Source of the DNA: Tenrec ecaudatus
Taxonomy: Eukaryota > Chordata > Mammalia > Afrosoricida > Tenrecidae
DNA: 64,000 nucleotides
NCBI RefSeq assembly: GCF_050624435.1
Contig: NC_134547.1
Location: 32,622,419 to 32,686,418 of the forward strand
Direction: 5' to 3'
Shown here: piece by piece, positions 12,592 through 22,676 of the stretch
Layout: every line of letters begins with the position of its first letter
How positions within the stretch are numbered: the stretch's first letter is position 1
Program-made: the position numbers and the translations under genes
Notes under the pieces: generated by a model
The model's input: only the letters and a program-made list of their open reading frames with translations
Databases searched by the model: none
What the model was told of the DNA's origin: nothing

Positions 12592-12925
12592 GTTTTTAAG
12601 TGGCAGTTCAGTGATAGACTTCTCACCTTCCACACAGGAGACTCTGGTTAGATTCCAACCAAGTACTTCTTACACAGTCACCACCATCTGTCAGTGACAG
12701 TGTGTGTGTTATAATGCTAAACAGATTTCAGCAGAGCTTCCAGCTGAAGAAGGACTGGGAAGATAGATGTGGCAACCTGCTTCTGAAAATCAGCCAATAA
12801 AAATCTTACGGATCACAGTGGTCCAGTCCACAATGGATTAAGGGGATGGTGCAGGACCAGGGGGTTTCATTTTCTCATGGATAGAGTGGCTATGAATCGG
12901 GGACACACTCAGCCAGAGCTAAAAG
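12592..12925 (+). mobile_element. Composite SINE: tRNA-Gly-like head plus RTE 5' and 3' pieces
   Basis: The head (12600-12660) resembles tRNA-Gly: A-box-like GTTCAGTGATAGACTTCTC and B-box-like GGTTAGATTCC at 12647-12657. The middle (about 12680-12800) matches the RTE 5' UTR (compare CAGAACTTCCAG at 21219). The end (about 12848-12905) matches the RTE 3' tail (GGTGCAGGACCAGGGGGTTTC, then GGCTATGAATCGG). This tripartite plan suggests an RNA polymerase III promoter fused to both ends of an RTE, mobilised by RTE machinery. A second copy is at 57130-57385. Confidence 0.7.
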
Positions 12926-13290
12926 CAATAGTCTTAATCAAGTGCATGCTTCTGCTGGGCACATTTCTAGATACCTATATCAGAGACTGTGAGCTTGGAA
13001 CACACTGGCATTCCTTTGGCACTCTGCACCCCCTGCCCAGCTTTCCACGGCTGCCTGACACTGTTCATCAGACAAAGGACAGGTCATGAGTGCCTGTGGA
13101 TTGATACTCACAAAAGAAACCTCAACCAATGAGGGAAGGAACTGGTAGACAACTGCCCTGGCTTCCTCGCCCTCAAGTACAATATGTCCCGTGCTGTCCC
13201 TGAGGTTCCTCACAGACTTGATTCTCATAGCTCCCAATGAAATCTGCTGCCTCCAAATCTCTCCCACCCTCGGGTTCTTCTCAAGGATGC
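12926..13290. other. Single-copy sequence between SINE and LTR
   Basis: No repeat or exon signal recognised. It ends at the TGTGCTAG start of the next LTR. Confidence 0.45.
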
Positions 13291-13812
13291 TGTGCTAGTC
13301 TGGGTACTTTAGAGAAACAAATCCACAGAAACTCATGAATAAGAGAGAGTTTTATATAAAGGTTAAGTGCGCATCAAGAAAACACCCCAACCTGGTGCTG
13401 CCCAAGCCCACAAGTCCAACATTAATCCATTAACCCATATGTCCAACACCAATCCACAAAGTCCTCCTGCATCTCACAAAGCAGACGCAATGATGCCGAC
13501 TGCAGGAGAAAAGCCGAGTCAGTGAATGTGTAAGCATCTCAGTGCTGGCAGGGGTCTCTACATGGCTGCTCCAGCACCCAGGGCTGCATCAGGGCAGGTC
13601 CATGTGGCTTCTCCTTGGGGATTTCTTGCAGGAAGTCAGCCTTGCCAGCTAAAGCAGGGAACTGGCTAAGGCAGCTGCACCCTGGTCCAACCATCAGAAA
13701 GCAAGAGACCCGAGAACTAGAAAGGCGAGGCTTGCCGAGACATTTATCCCTCCACCCTTCAATTAATCCCGCATGCGTTTATCGGCCAGGTTGGCACAAT
13801 AAACTAACTCAA
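13291..13812 (-). mobile_element. ERVL-type solo LTR (type I), antisense
   Basis: Starts TGTGCTAGTCTGGGTACTTT and ends GCACAATAAACTAACTCA, the reverse complement of the type I LTR at 2632. About 520 bp, no internal proviral sequence on either side. No clear TSD. Confidence 0.7.
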
Positions 13813-13914
13813 GGCCACTCCAACTCAGAGGCTTTGTTTCTGAGGAAGGGCAAACCTGGCCCTCTCTGTACCCCCTCGCCTACTGCACACAGAGCCCTGT
13901 GCAGCCAGCGACAG

Positions 13915-14045
13915 TGACAGCCCCATTCCACAGACAGAAGCCAAGCTCTGAGAAGTCAAGGGACTTTACTCGATCGGTCACCAGTGAGTCCATGACAGAT
14001 TATATCCAAGCTCCCTGACCCAACACTTGAGCCCTGACCAAGACA
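13915..14045 (-). mobile_element. MIR SINE remnant, antisense
   Basis: Reads CCCCATTCCACAGACAGAAG...AAGTCAAGGGACTTTACTC...TCACCAGTGA, the antisense MIR pattern (ATTTTACAGATGAGGAAACTGAGG...). Diverged. Confidence 0.5.
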
Positions 14046-14478
14046 CTGTGGCCTGTGGCCACCTCAACTTCACTCCTCTTGTGTTCAGCTGATGAGAAGG
14101 TAAGGGTTTTGCTGCACAGGCTAACTCTCTCAGAGTGGGTGACCCGAGCCCCGTCCTCATGAGACTTAGGGTGGGCTCTCCTATGCTTCTGTGTGCTGTG
14201 TCACATGGGTGGACACAACACGGGGAGCTGGTGTGCACAGAAAGGGGCCTTACGAGGACTTGGCCTGAACTAGAATTTCTGTGCAAGGCCCTCGATCCAA
14301 CCTGACCCACCCATCTCAGGAACCTTCCTGGCCTGACTGACCACAGCTTGTTTATCTGGACCTAGGGTGCTAGATCAACTTTGTGGTTGCATGGGCAGAG
14401 CTAAGGAGCTCTGGATTCAGAGACAACGGGTCCAGACCAGTGAGTGGGCCATGAAACTCCACTTTCCTCCTCTCAGAG
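14046..14478. other. Single-copy sequence, no feature seen
   Basis: GC-moderate, no recognisable repeat up to the SPIN-like element. Confidence 0.45.
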
Positions 14479-14673
14479 CAGTGGTTCTCAACCTTCCTCA
14501 TGCAGCCACCCCTTCATGCAGTTCCTCATGTGGTGGTGAACCCCCCAACCATAACATTATTTTCATTACTACTTCATCACTACAATTTTGCTTTCTGTTA
14601 TAAATCAGATGACCCCTGTAAAGGGGTTGCCTGGTCCCCAAAGGGGCCGTGACCCACAGGTTGAAAATTGCTG
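14479..14673 (+). mobile_element. SPIN-like hAT MITE (195 bp)
   Basis: Terminal inverted repeats: left CAGTGGTTCTCAACCT, right AGGTTGAAAATTGCTG (reverse complement CAGCAATTTTCAACCT). An 8-bp TSD typical of hAT flanks it with 6 of 8 matches (TCTCAGAG at 14471-14478, TCTTACAG at 14674-14681). The interior includes GACCCCTGTAAAGGGGTTGC and GGGGCCGTGACCCACAGG. The design matches SPIN/URR1-type non-autonomous hAT elements, reported in tenrec and a scattered set of other tetrapods. No coding capacity. Confidence 0.75.
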
Positions 14674-14744
14674 TCTTACAGCTGTCTTAATTCTCTTTCA
14701 GTCAAGTGGGCCCCTCCCTAGGCACATGTGTGTGAATACATACA

Positions 14745-14912
14745 CCCACTTCCACTGAGTCAACTTTGATTCATAGCAATTCTATAGGCGTGAATAGAAC
14801 TCCTCAGACTGTGGGTCTACAGGAACAGAGAGCCCCATCCTTCTGTGGTGGATTCGAATTGACAACCTTTGGATTAGCAGCCCGATATCTACCCCACAGT
14901 GGCACGATCGCT
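14745..14912 (-). mobile_element. AfroSINE, antisense
   Basis: Antisense tail at left (CACTGAGTCAACTTTGATTC, cf. GTCGATTCCGACTC), inverted B box GGATTCGAATTGACA near 14850 and the tRNA-like head at right (GGATTAGCAGCCCGATA...CACAGTGGCAC). Confidence 0.65.
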
Positions 14913-14989
14913 CCCAAATATCCATGAAAGAACTAGTAACATTTTTCTGCACACTACTGCTGCCAGGTACCATTGAAACCAGTCTCCAA

Positions 14990-15105
14990 TTCTTCACTCC
15001 TTTGATCCTCAGGACAAATACCCGTGTGTAGTCAGGACTACCTTGTCTCCATTTTACACACGGGTAAACTCAGCCTGACTGGGAGACCCGTGCTGGGCCA
15101 CCCAT
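14990..15105 (-). mobile_element. MIR SINE remnant, antisense
   Basis: CCTTGTCTCCATTTTACACA followed by CGGGTAAACTCAGCCTGA is the antisense MIR core. Confidence 0.55.
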
Positions 15106-15879
15106 GGACAAGCGCTCAGTCCTGCGCCTAGAGATGCTGGAGAAGCTAGAGATCAAATGTTCTTATGACTAGAGACGCTCAGTTGGCCTGACCCTACGTC
15201 TAGGTGCAAATGGAGCCCGAGAAACACGTTCCTGGAATCTGATGCCCACTGTCCTGAGAGCTGACAGGGGTGTGGCTGTGTCCTAAGGTGTGAGTCGCCT
15301 CGACCAGGACCCCAAACAGAGTATCCACGTGCTTCTCGGGGCCTAGGACTGCCTCTGTTGCAGCGGCAGCAGGGGGCCCTGGTGGAATGTGGACGTATAT
15401 GAGAGACTGTGCTCTGCACTGCTTCACCAGGCAGATGCTTAGATGGCACACGCTGGTCCCCAGGGTTCCAACTGCTCACTGGGGGCATCTGACCGGAGTG
15501 CTGATAAAGCGGAGACCCACGTCAGCCCACTTCCCGTCACACAGCCTCTGCGTGTTTAAGCAGCAACTGCTTGTCCAAAAGCATCCTGAGAGAGGCCCAA
15601 GAGAGTGCTCCCCACAGGGGAGGCTGCTCTCCCCAACTGCCCCGGTGGTAGACCCAGACAGGAGCAGGCATCAGCAGTGGGACTCAGCTCCCTCTGTGGC
15701 CAGGCTGGCAGCAGGGGCGGCCCGTAGCACTCGAAGTCTGGGCCATATCCAGCTGTGCCCTGCCAGACTGCAGGCCCCCTTGGCCCCCAGAGGGGCCTGG
15801 GAGTCAACGGCTTCCCACTCAGCCATTCTCCGGGACTCTGGTGCACAGCCACCCCCTCCCAGGTTAACAGGATAAAGGC
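15106..15879. other. GC-rich single-copy sequence
   Basis: Open frames on both strands (for example 15387-15875) are long because GC-rich DNA has few stops. They lack recognisable domains or splice-bounded structure. No repeat recognised. Confidence 0.4.
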
Positions 15880-16262
15880 TGGGTAAAGAAACTGCTCATT
15901 TCCCCAGCTCGAAAAGAAGCAATTATGTGACTTTCTAACGTGGTTTCAAATATATTTTGCAAACTAGGACTCAGACAAATATTAATGGCAGCAAATTACA
16001 GTACTTAGCAGAATTATCACCTAGCAAAGAGGCGCTTTTAATCTATAAAAAATATCAACAAAAGATGTAAATATGAACCCCTCTATGGGTGGTGTATCTT
16101 GGAGAAAATATACATCTAATCTCACAGTGTGCTGCCTCAAACACCTGGGGAGAAGGTTAACAATTCGGAGACATTCCCTATGGCTAGAGAATGTATTTTG
16201 AAGTAGATTTGTGGATATCAGCGACTTTAAATCTATTGTATAATCATAGGGCGGGTGGGAGG
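15880..16262. promoter_or_regulatory. Candidate conserved non-coding element (AT-rich block)
   Basis: An AT-rich, repeat-free island inside GC-rich DNA, with sharp edges. It contains TAAT/ATTA-type cores, AGCAATTATG, CAAATATTAATGG, a GACTTTAAATC block and TATAATCATAGGGCG. Stops in all frames exclude coding. The composition contrast and absence of known repeats are typical of deeply conserved enhancers near developmental genes, but conservation is not measurable here. Confidence 0.4.
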
Positions 16263-16997
16263 GGCTGGCCACCGATTTCTCCGTGATGGGAAGGTGCTGG
16301 TGGGCTCTGTTTAAAGGGCTTGCTTCCCTTCCAGAAGCTTCTCCTCAGGTCAGGGAAGCTGGCTGGGCCTCGGGTCTGTCAGAGGGGGACAAAGCCTGGG
16401 ATGTCACCCAGACCAGCACCTCATCTTGAAGGGGGGGGGGCTGTGGGATAAAGCACAGGAGGGTATGAGAGGAGTGGACTGCACATGTGGTCTCCACTGC
16501 CGTGAGAACATGTGTGTAATTGGGGTCCCTGCAACACTACCCCCGCACACCTGTGGCCCCACCGACCACCCCAGGGCAAGACGCTCAGACAATGGAGCCC
16601 CATTTCTCCCTTGCAACTTCCCCCTGGTTCCCCGTGGCCAGGACAGCATGGGGACAAACGGCTATAGAACACACAGCAGGCTGTCTGAGGAAACAAAAAT
16701 GCCAGAACCTGCCGTGCCAAGGGTACCTCCGCCCTGGTAACCACCTGTCCCACGGCCTCGCCGTCCCCGCATGGTCCCCTTGATCGGGTCCTCAAGGCCG
16801 GCATGCTGAAGATCCGGGATGGACTCCTATCTCAGGTTCTCAGCCTTGGGAGCCAGGAGGCCCCACCTGTTCTCCTCGGGACCCAGGAGGGAGGACATGA
16901 GCTGTGTGGTTTCCTCCTGTCCTAAATGTGCACCTGTCAAGGCTTTTCATGTTCCCCTCCACGCGTTCCAACAAGAAAAACTCAGGTTGACGTTTGG
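16263..16997. other. GC-rich single-copy sequence with a G9-10 run
   Basis: Homopolymer G run at about 16431-16440. Otherwise no repeat or gene recognised. Confidence 0.4.
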
Positions 16998-17096
16998 TGA
17001 TTTACCCGAACTGCCCTCAAGTGGAGTCTGACTCACAGGGACCCTAAACATTGTTGTCAAGGCTGCAAATCTGTCTGAGGGCCTCCGGGTCTCATT
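16998..17096 (-). mobile_element. Partial AfroSINE, antisense
   Basis: GAACTGCCCTCAAGTGGAGTCTGACTCACAGGGACCC resembles the antisense SINE tail, followed by a diverged middle. The tRNA-like head is missing. Confidence 0.4.
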
Positions 17097-17815
17097 AAAT
17101 GACCACAAAATATGGCGTTTTGGAGACTGGACTTCTTTTCGTGCATCGCCAATGCACTGCATTCCCATAGTCCTTGTTTCTCCCGGCCCTTCCCACCAGG
17201 AAGCCTGAACTAACCGTTCTCTCTGCCCACCACACGTTCCTCTCCCTCTGCTCCCGTGCCCGTGCGTGTGTGAGCGCGCGCACAGAGGAGGGCAGCCTCC
17301 CCCGACTGCCCCTCCTTCCATGACCCAGTCCCTACAGGCGTTTGAATTATTCATCCAGGTTTTCCAGACTGCTCTCTGGGCATTCACCGTCGCGATGTAT
17401 CGCACCATGTGTGTGGTTCTCAGAAACGAACGCCTGGTTCCCTGAGGAGACAGCAAGCCCTTGGAGAGTGGGACCTGCGGTTTTGTTGGTTGGGTCTAGT
17501 TTTTCTATTTCAGCTTAGTCTCATCTCCCCAGAGCCTGACAATCATATTTTTCCTCCGCCAGGCTGATCACAGCCGTCACTGAACTGCTCTGAAGCTCTG
17601 ATGTGGAAACCATGCCCCGTTTTCTCCTTAAAAGTTCAGGTCACCATCCCTGTGCCTTACACAGAAAGAATTTCCTGTACACACAGGACCCAGCATGCCT
17701 CAGGGTTCTACAGCAAAGAACCAGGCCACCAATCAGTACTGTCCCATGCTCCCAGCATGCCCTAGGGGTTTCACAAACCGTTTTGCTTCATGGTACCTGG
17801 AGTCAAAGCCACTTT
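17097..17815. other. Single-copy sequence, no feature seen
   Basis: GC-moderate with a few CpG-rich words near 17270. No repeat or coding signal recognised. Confidence 0.4.
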
Positions 17816-18060
17816 GGGTTCCCATTGCACATCTGCCAAGAAAGTTAGGATGTTTATAATTCAGCTGGTGCTAGCTCATGCAACCTCACCATCAATGGTG
17901 CTACTTAAACAATTATGACTCTTGGTTGTTTCTGAAAAAACAGGTTATTCTTCATGGTTAATTTGTTCCGTAACCCACGCCATTTAACTGGCTTGATCAG
18001 TTCTCTGGGTTCCCATCACCTGTTGTTTCAGGATGGTTTATTCAGTGTCTACCTACTCTA
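17816..18060. promoter_or_regulatory. Weak candidate conserved non-coding element
   Basis: Relatively AT-rich, repeat-free block with TTTATAATTCAGC, TACTTAAACAATTATGAC and GGTTAATTTG motifs. The contrast to flanks is weaker than at 38600 or 48780, so confidence is low. Confidence 0.25.
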
Positions 18061-18279
18061 GAGAACTAGCTTCAGGGAGCTGTGCCAGGGGCTCCACAGT
18101 CAGCCTGGGGTCCGCAGAACGAATTCTTGAGCAAAACTGTGAACTTGGGGCCTGCTAAAAATATCTGCTGCTCCTGCAAGAACTGGGCCTTGTTATCACC
18201 AGTTGGAGTTGTAGCTGCAGGGTACGGATACTCGTGTGTTGTGCTCTGAAAGGGGGGGGCTCAGTTCCCAGTTCGTTGG

Positions 18280-18400
18280 GACCTTAAGCAAGTCACTTAA
18301 CCTCTCCATGCTATGGTTCCCAGCCATAAGCGGTCCCCACCTCTCTAACGCAGCCGTTTCTGGAATTGATTGGATAATGCTCGCAGAGTGCTCTGAGCTT
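18280..18400 (+). mobile_element. MIR SINE remnant
   Basis: CTTAAGCAAGTCACTTAACC followed by TCTCCATGC and a degraded core is the MIR 5' half. The 3' end near 18395 is diverged. Confidence 0.6.
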
Positions 18401-19534
18401 CCCAGAAAGAGAGACACCTGAAACATGGGGACACTTATTCTCATGCTGACTGCCTTGGACCTACAAACACAATTTTGCCTTTTACCATGCCCGTGGCACA
18501 CAGCCGTGGACACGCCAAGGCCACTCTTCCCAGTGGGGGTGCTTTCAAGGAAGAGCAGAGCTTGTAAAATAAAGCCACCCATGCTTGAGGCAGTGCTTGG
18601 AAATGTCCCCCCAGAAAGCCCTTGGGGTCTTCAGCCATGTTGAGCGGAAGCATGCTGGCCGAGACACCAGGGCTGGACTTCCCGATGACTCATGCTGTGG
18701 AAAGGGCTCGACCCTGCCTCTTGCGCTTCTGCAGCCAGGCTGTGAGGCAGGCATGGGAGAGCTCAGGCAAGCTGCCCACCGGCTTCTCATCAGATCCATG
18801 GCCAGGCCTGAGGAGCCGTGTCTGCTCACCTGTGACACTCAGTTCTTCCAGGGTTGGGTACAGAGCCCAGGAAGGATGGGCAGGGCCAGGCGAGGCCAGA
18901 TGGGCCTGAACAGGTTCCCTCAATGGGCTGGAGCTGTGAGTGTCATGCAGGTAACTGGCACCCAGGTGGGGGACCGGAGGGGGTATGGAGAGAGATGAAG
19001 GGTGGTGTGCACAACTCCTAGTGTAGAGGGCCCAGGGAGGGTCCAGTTCCCAGGAAGTTCTGGATACACTGTGCCCGTATCCCCACTTGCTGGACTCCTC
19101 CCATGATCCCCCTGATTAGAACAGAACAGCAAGCTCCTGGTCCCACACACTCCTTCCAAATTTGCTTGCTGCTGGAGCTGGAAAGACCAGGTTGCAGTGC
19201 TCAAGAATGGCTATGACTCTCATCACTAGCCCCTCATCACTGGAGCTCACAACTTTCACAGAATTCCTCCCACTGAGCAGCGCAGGGGCACCCGATGGAG
19301 GAAACTGAACCCCCAGTGCAGTTACTGACCCAGGGTTTCCATGCTCTCAGCAGCAGGAACCCTGGATCGAAACCTGTTGTGTGTGAAGCACCCTCTTACA
19401 CCTTCTCTACCCTCCCAAGCTTCTCCCTGTAGCTTGTAACCTATGGGGCACACTGGGTAGGACTGGAAGCAGCAGAACGGCCAGCCCCAACCTGGTGACA
19501 TGCCAGCCCTGGCACTAGGGAAGCTGCTGTCCAA
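18401..19534. other. Single-copy sequence with one copy of a ~47-bp local repeat
   Basis: Several overlapping open frames at 18425-18998 reflect GC content and show no domain. A possible antisense MIR scrap lies near 19280-19330. The segment at 19096-19142 recurs at 19846-19893. Confidence 0.4.
19096..19142 (+). repeat. Direct repeat copy 1
   Basis: TCCTCCCATGATCCCCCTG followed by TAGAACAGAACA and CTGGTC. It recurs with few changes at 19846-19893, 750 bp downstream. Confidence 0.65.
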
Positions 19535-19627
19535 TCCCAGTTGTCCCACTAGCCAGTGTGAGGCCTGGGCCATGGAACTTAACTTATCCGAGGTGCCTTA
19601 GCTGTGGAACAGGAATGGCCCCAAAGA
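19535..19627 (+). mobile_element. MIR SINE remnant
   Basis: TGAGGCCTGGGCCATGGAAC, TTAACTTATCCGAGGTGCC and TTAGCTGTGGAACAGGAATG follow the MIR order (account, lose, CTCAGTTTCC, TGTAAAATGGGGAT). Confidence 0.5.
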
Positions 19628-19813
19628 GTCCCCGCCATTGAGTCATTGTGGTTATATTGGTCAGCGTGGAACTGCTCCTTTGGTTTTCCAAGAGTGTAAA
19701 TCTTTACAGGAGCAAGGCAGCCTTATCTCTGTCCTGCCTGAAGAGTGGCTGGTGGATTCAAACTGTTGACCTTGTGTTAGTAGCCCAATGCACAACCCAC
19801 TGCACCACTACAA
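19628..19813 (-). mobile_element. AfroSINE, antisense
   Basis: Antisense tail at left, AAATCTTTACAGGAGCAAGG, then inverted B box GGATTCAAACTG near 19755 and the head at right (GTAGCCCAATGCACAACCCAC). Confidence 0.65.
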
Positions 19814-19845
19814 AATGGGACTCATCATCCCGCATGACCCAAATT

Positions 19846-19893
19846 CCTCCCATGATCCCCCTGGACTAGAACAGAACAAGAAGCTTCTGGTCT
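19846..19893 (+). repeat. Direct repeat copy 2
   Basis: Second copy of the 19096-19142 segment, lying between an antisense and a sense AfroSINE. Confidence 0.65.
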
Positions 19894-19904
19894 TCACATG
19901 CTTG

Positions 19905-20030
19905 GGCACTGTGGGTTAGACACTGGGCTGCTAACCACATGTGGTGGTTCAAACCCACCAGTCACATGGAGGGGGAAAGGTGAGGCTGTCTGCTCCATCA
20001 AAGTTGATTGAATTGACTGGACACAGAATT
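19905..20030 (+). mobile_element. AfroSINE, sense
   Basis: Head GGGTTAGACACTGGGCTGC, B box GGTTCAAACCCACC near 19946, middle GGTGAGGCTGTCTGCTCC and tail AATTGACTGGACACAG. Confidence 0.6.
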
Positions 20031-21106
20031 GCCTTGCTGGCAGCTATTACTAGAATTTTCATGAAAATGAACTGATGGAACATAAAAAGCTACCCATTCA
20101 TCTCCGTGGCTGTGTATAAATGTGAGCCAGTACTCTGTGGTTGCCAGCAGGAACCTGGAACCTGAGTCCCTGGGAGCTGAGGTGAGACTCTGGCTGGAAG
20201 CACTGCCCTGAGTCCTCAATGCTTCTGTTCTCTACTGCTCACCTAACTGGACTTGGATCATCAGGGCTGGGTCTGTCTGGAAGCCTTCTTCCCCTGGACC
20301 AGGTCGGGCAGAGTAGGGGCAGAAGGTGCCACCAGGCTAGCTGCACCTGGTTGAAATGGAGATGATGGGGAAGTTCCCCAGATCCATGTGTCCTGTGGAG
20401 AGCCCTGCACCAGCAGCTGTGCACAGACAGGCTTCCCGGGGGCATATCTGCACACCGAGGTCCATCCAGTCCAGGGTTCAAAAGGAAAACACAACATGTA
20501 GAGTGGAGTCGAAGGAGAGTTTGTCAGATGAACCTCAAAGCATGTATAAAACCAGCAGCCAATGAGTGCTGAGCGCCAGGTCATGTGGTCTGCAGGGAAG
20601 GCTGGATGGGGTGCCCTGAGTCTGCAAGCCAGGCTAAGAGAGCACTCTGACCTCGCTCGGGGTCTGGAGGGGCTGAGGTCAGGGAAGCACTTTGGGGAGG
20701 AGGATGCAGAGTGCGATGAGCTGGAAAAGAACGGACTGCTGAAGAGCTCATGTCCTTGTCCAGCCCTGGGAGGTAGCATAGGTGGGGTCAGCTGTCAACC
20801 CTGCCAGTGCCTCATCACCGCCTGGGCCATGGATGGTACCTTCACCTCCTGCAGCGACTGGGGAGTGAGCCCACCTTCACCGTGCTGCCATTGTCATGAT
20901 GTGTCTATGACTACATCACGACTCAGTGAATGCCGACTAACTGGGGCGAACGGGGTACAGAATCTCACCTGAGCTTCCTCCCAAGTGTACAAGAGAGATA
21001 ACCATTCCAATATGTCTATTTGAGAAGACACAACATGGAAACCCAGCAAGAAGACACAATTTGATCAAGTTGAGTTACTGTTGGGGACTGAGCCAGGCCC
21101 TAACCC
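20031..21106. other. Single-copy sequence, no feature seen
   Basis: GC-rich, with an open frame on the minus strand at 20261-20779 that shows no recognisable domain. No repeat recognised before the RTE starts. Confidence 0.4.
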
Positions 21107-21327
21107 ACCACTTGTATGTCAGTTTGTGCTGCTGTGATGGCTTGGGTGTTTCTGTGATGCAGGAATATATGTCCCCAGTATTTCAAATGCCAGCTGGTTC
21201 ACCCACAATGAGCAAGTTTCAGCAGAACTTCCAGGTAAGAACAGACTATGAAGAAGAAACAGACTGTCCACTTCTGAGCTACTAGTTACGAAAACCCTTA
21301 TGGGTGGAACTGAAACATTGTCGTTGC

Positions 21328-21964
21328 TGTGATAGGTAGGTTCATTGTGCCAACCTGGCCAATAGGAACATATGGGATTAATCAGGTCTCAGTTTGATTG
21401 GAGGGCCAAGAGATAAATGGCTTGGCAAGGCCTGCCCCCCCCCAACTCTTGCTCTCTGGTGATTGGAGCAGGCTGGAGCATGCTACTGCTTTAGCTAGTT
21501 CTCTGCCTCAACCTGTGAGCTGTACTACCTTTGGGTCAGGCCAACTGTGGATTGTGTTGCTGGAACTTGAGGTTCCTTCGAGACCTGCTTCGCTACGCTG
21601 CTGGTATGTACATCGCTTGAGTGTGAGGCTGGTGGATCCTGTTGCCTTGCATTTCTTGCTTTCAATATCCCATCCAGGCCTGCTTCGTTAAGCTACTGAC
21701 TGTGGGTGCCCCACCCTGCTACTTGCTGCCTGTGGGCAGATTCTGCCTTGTCCAAGGGAGGACTCTGCTCTCTGCTTCCTTAACCTTGGACCCGGCAGCC
21801 CACGTGAGCTGAAGGCCTTCCGATACATTAAGTCTTCTGTGGAAGTGAGTTGAACTGAACCCTCTGTACTGCGGTATGTTATATTCCTTCTTGCTGTATA
21901 AACCTATATGTATATAATCATTAGTGTCCTGCTTTTGTTTCTTTAGAGGACCCTGCCTAACACA
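21328..21964 (+). mobile_element. ERVL-type solo LTR (type III), inside the RTE 5' UTR
   Basis: Starts TGTGATAGGTAGGTTCATTG and ends CCTGCCTAACACA, 637 bp. It shares the 5' GTGCCAACCTGGCCAATA block with type I LTRs but has a distinct middle. RTE sequence resumes immediately after it. It sits between the two tandem units of the RTE 5' UTR (about 21288-21321 and 21974-22007). Confidence 0.65.
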
Positions 21965-22448
21965 GTCAGCTAGTAAACACCTCGTGAAAAGAAGCAGAAC
22001 ATTGTCAGAGAATAGTAGTAGAAGATGATCCCCGTGGGTCAAGAAACACAACACTCAAAATGTGACGGAGGAAGAGCTGCCTTGACAAAGTAAAGTCGAC
22101 CACAATGAGGTGAAGGGAGTAAAGCCTCTGGGAGTAGAGCTTTGGGGGCTTTCCTTTGCTTATGGGCATGGTTCCAAATGTGAAGAAACAGCTGAAAACA
22201 TCAATTAAGACTCAGAACTTGGAATGTATGAAGTATGAATCTAGGAGAACTGGAAGTTGGAAATAATAATGGAATGCATAAAAATCAACATTCTTCGCAC
22301 AAGTAGGCACAAGTGAGCTAAAATGGGCTGGTGTTGGCCATTTTGAATCAGAAAATCACATGATTTACTATGATGTGACTGAAACCATCAAGAGGAATGG
22401 CATTCTTGGTCATAAAGGACATTTCAAGATCTGTCTTGAAGGACACTG

Positions 22449-22676
22449 TTGTCTGTGATAGGACTGTATCTATCCAGTGCAACTATTATTCCAATTTATG
22501 CAGAGACCATGAAAACTAGTGAGGAAGAAAGTAAAGAATTCTCCTGCTTTCTGTCAGAAATTGATCAAACATACAGTCAAAATGCATGGATAATTATTGG
22601 AGATTGGAATGCAAACATTGGAAACAAACAGGAAGGCGTGGTAGTTGGAAAATGTGACCTTTGTGATAGGGATTAA
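22449..22676 (+). pseudogene. RTE endonuclease fragment
   Basis: A 75-codon frame with IIPIYAETMK (equivalent of the QIYAPTT motif), SEIDQTYSQ and IIGDWNANIGN. It is open only over part of the endonuclease and is followed by stops. LINE remnant, not a host gene. Confidence 0.75.

Noticed and set aside
12600..12665. Possible tRNA-Gly gene
   Set aside because: A and B boxes are recognisable, but the cloverleaf is degraded and the sequence continues into RTE-derived DNA, so it is a SINE head.
15387..15875. 162-codon frame in GC-rich DNA, candidate exon
   Set aside because: Overlapping frames of similar length on the opposite strand, no known domain and no flanking exon-like segments.
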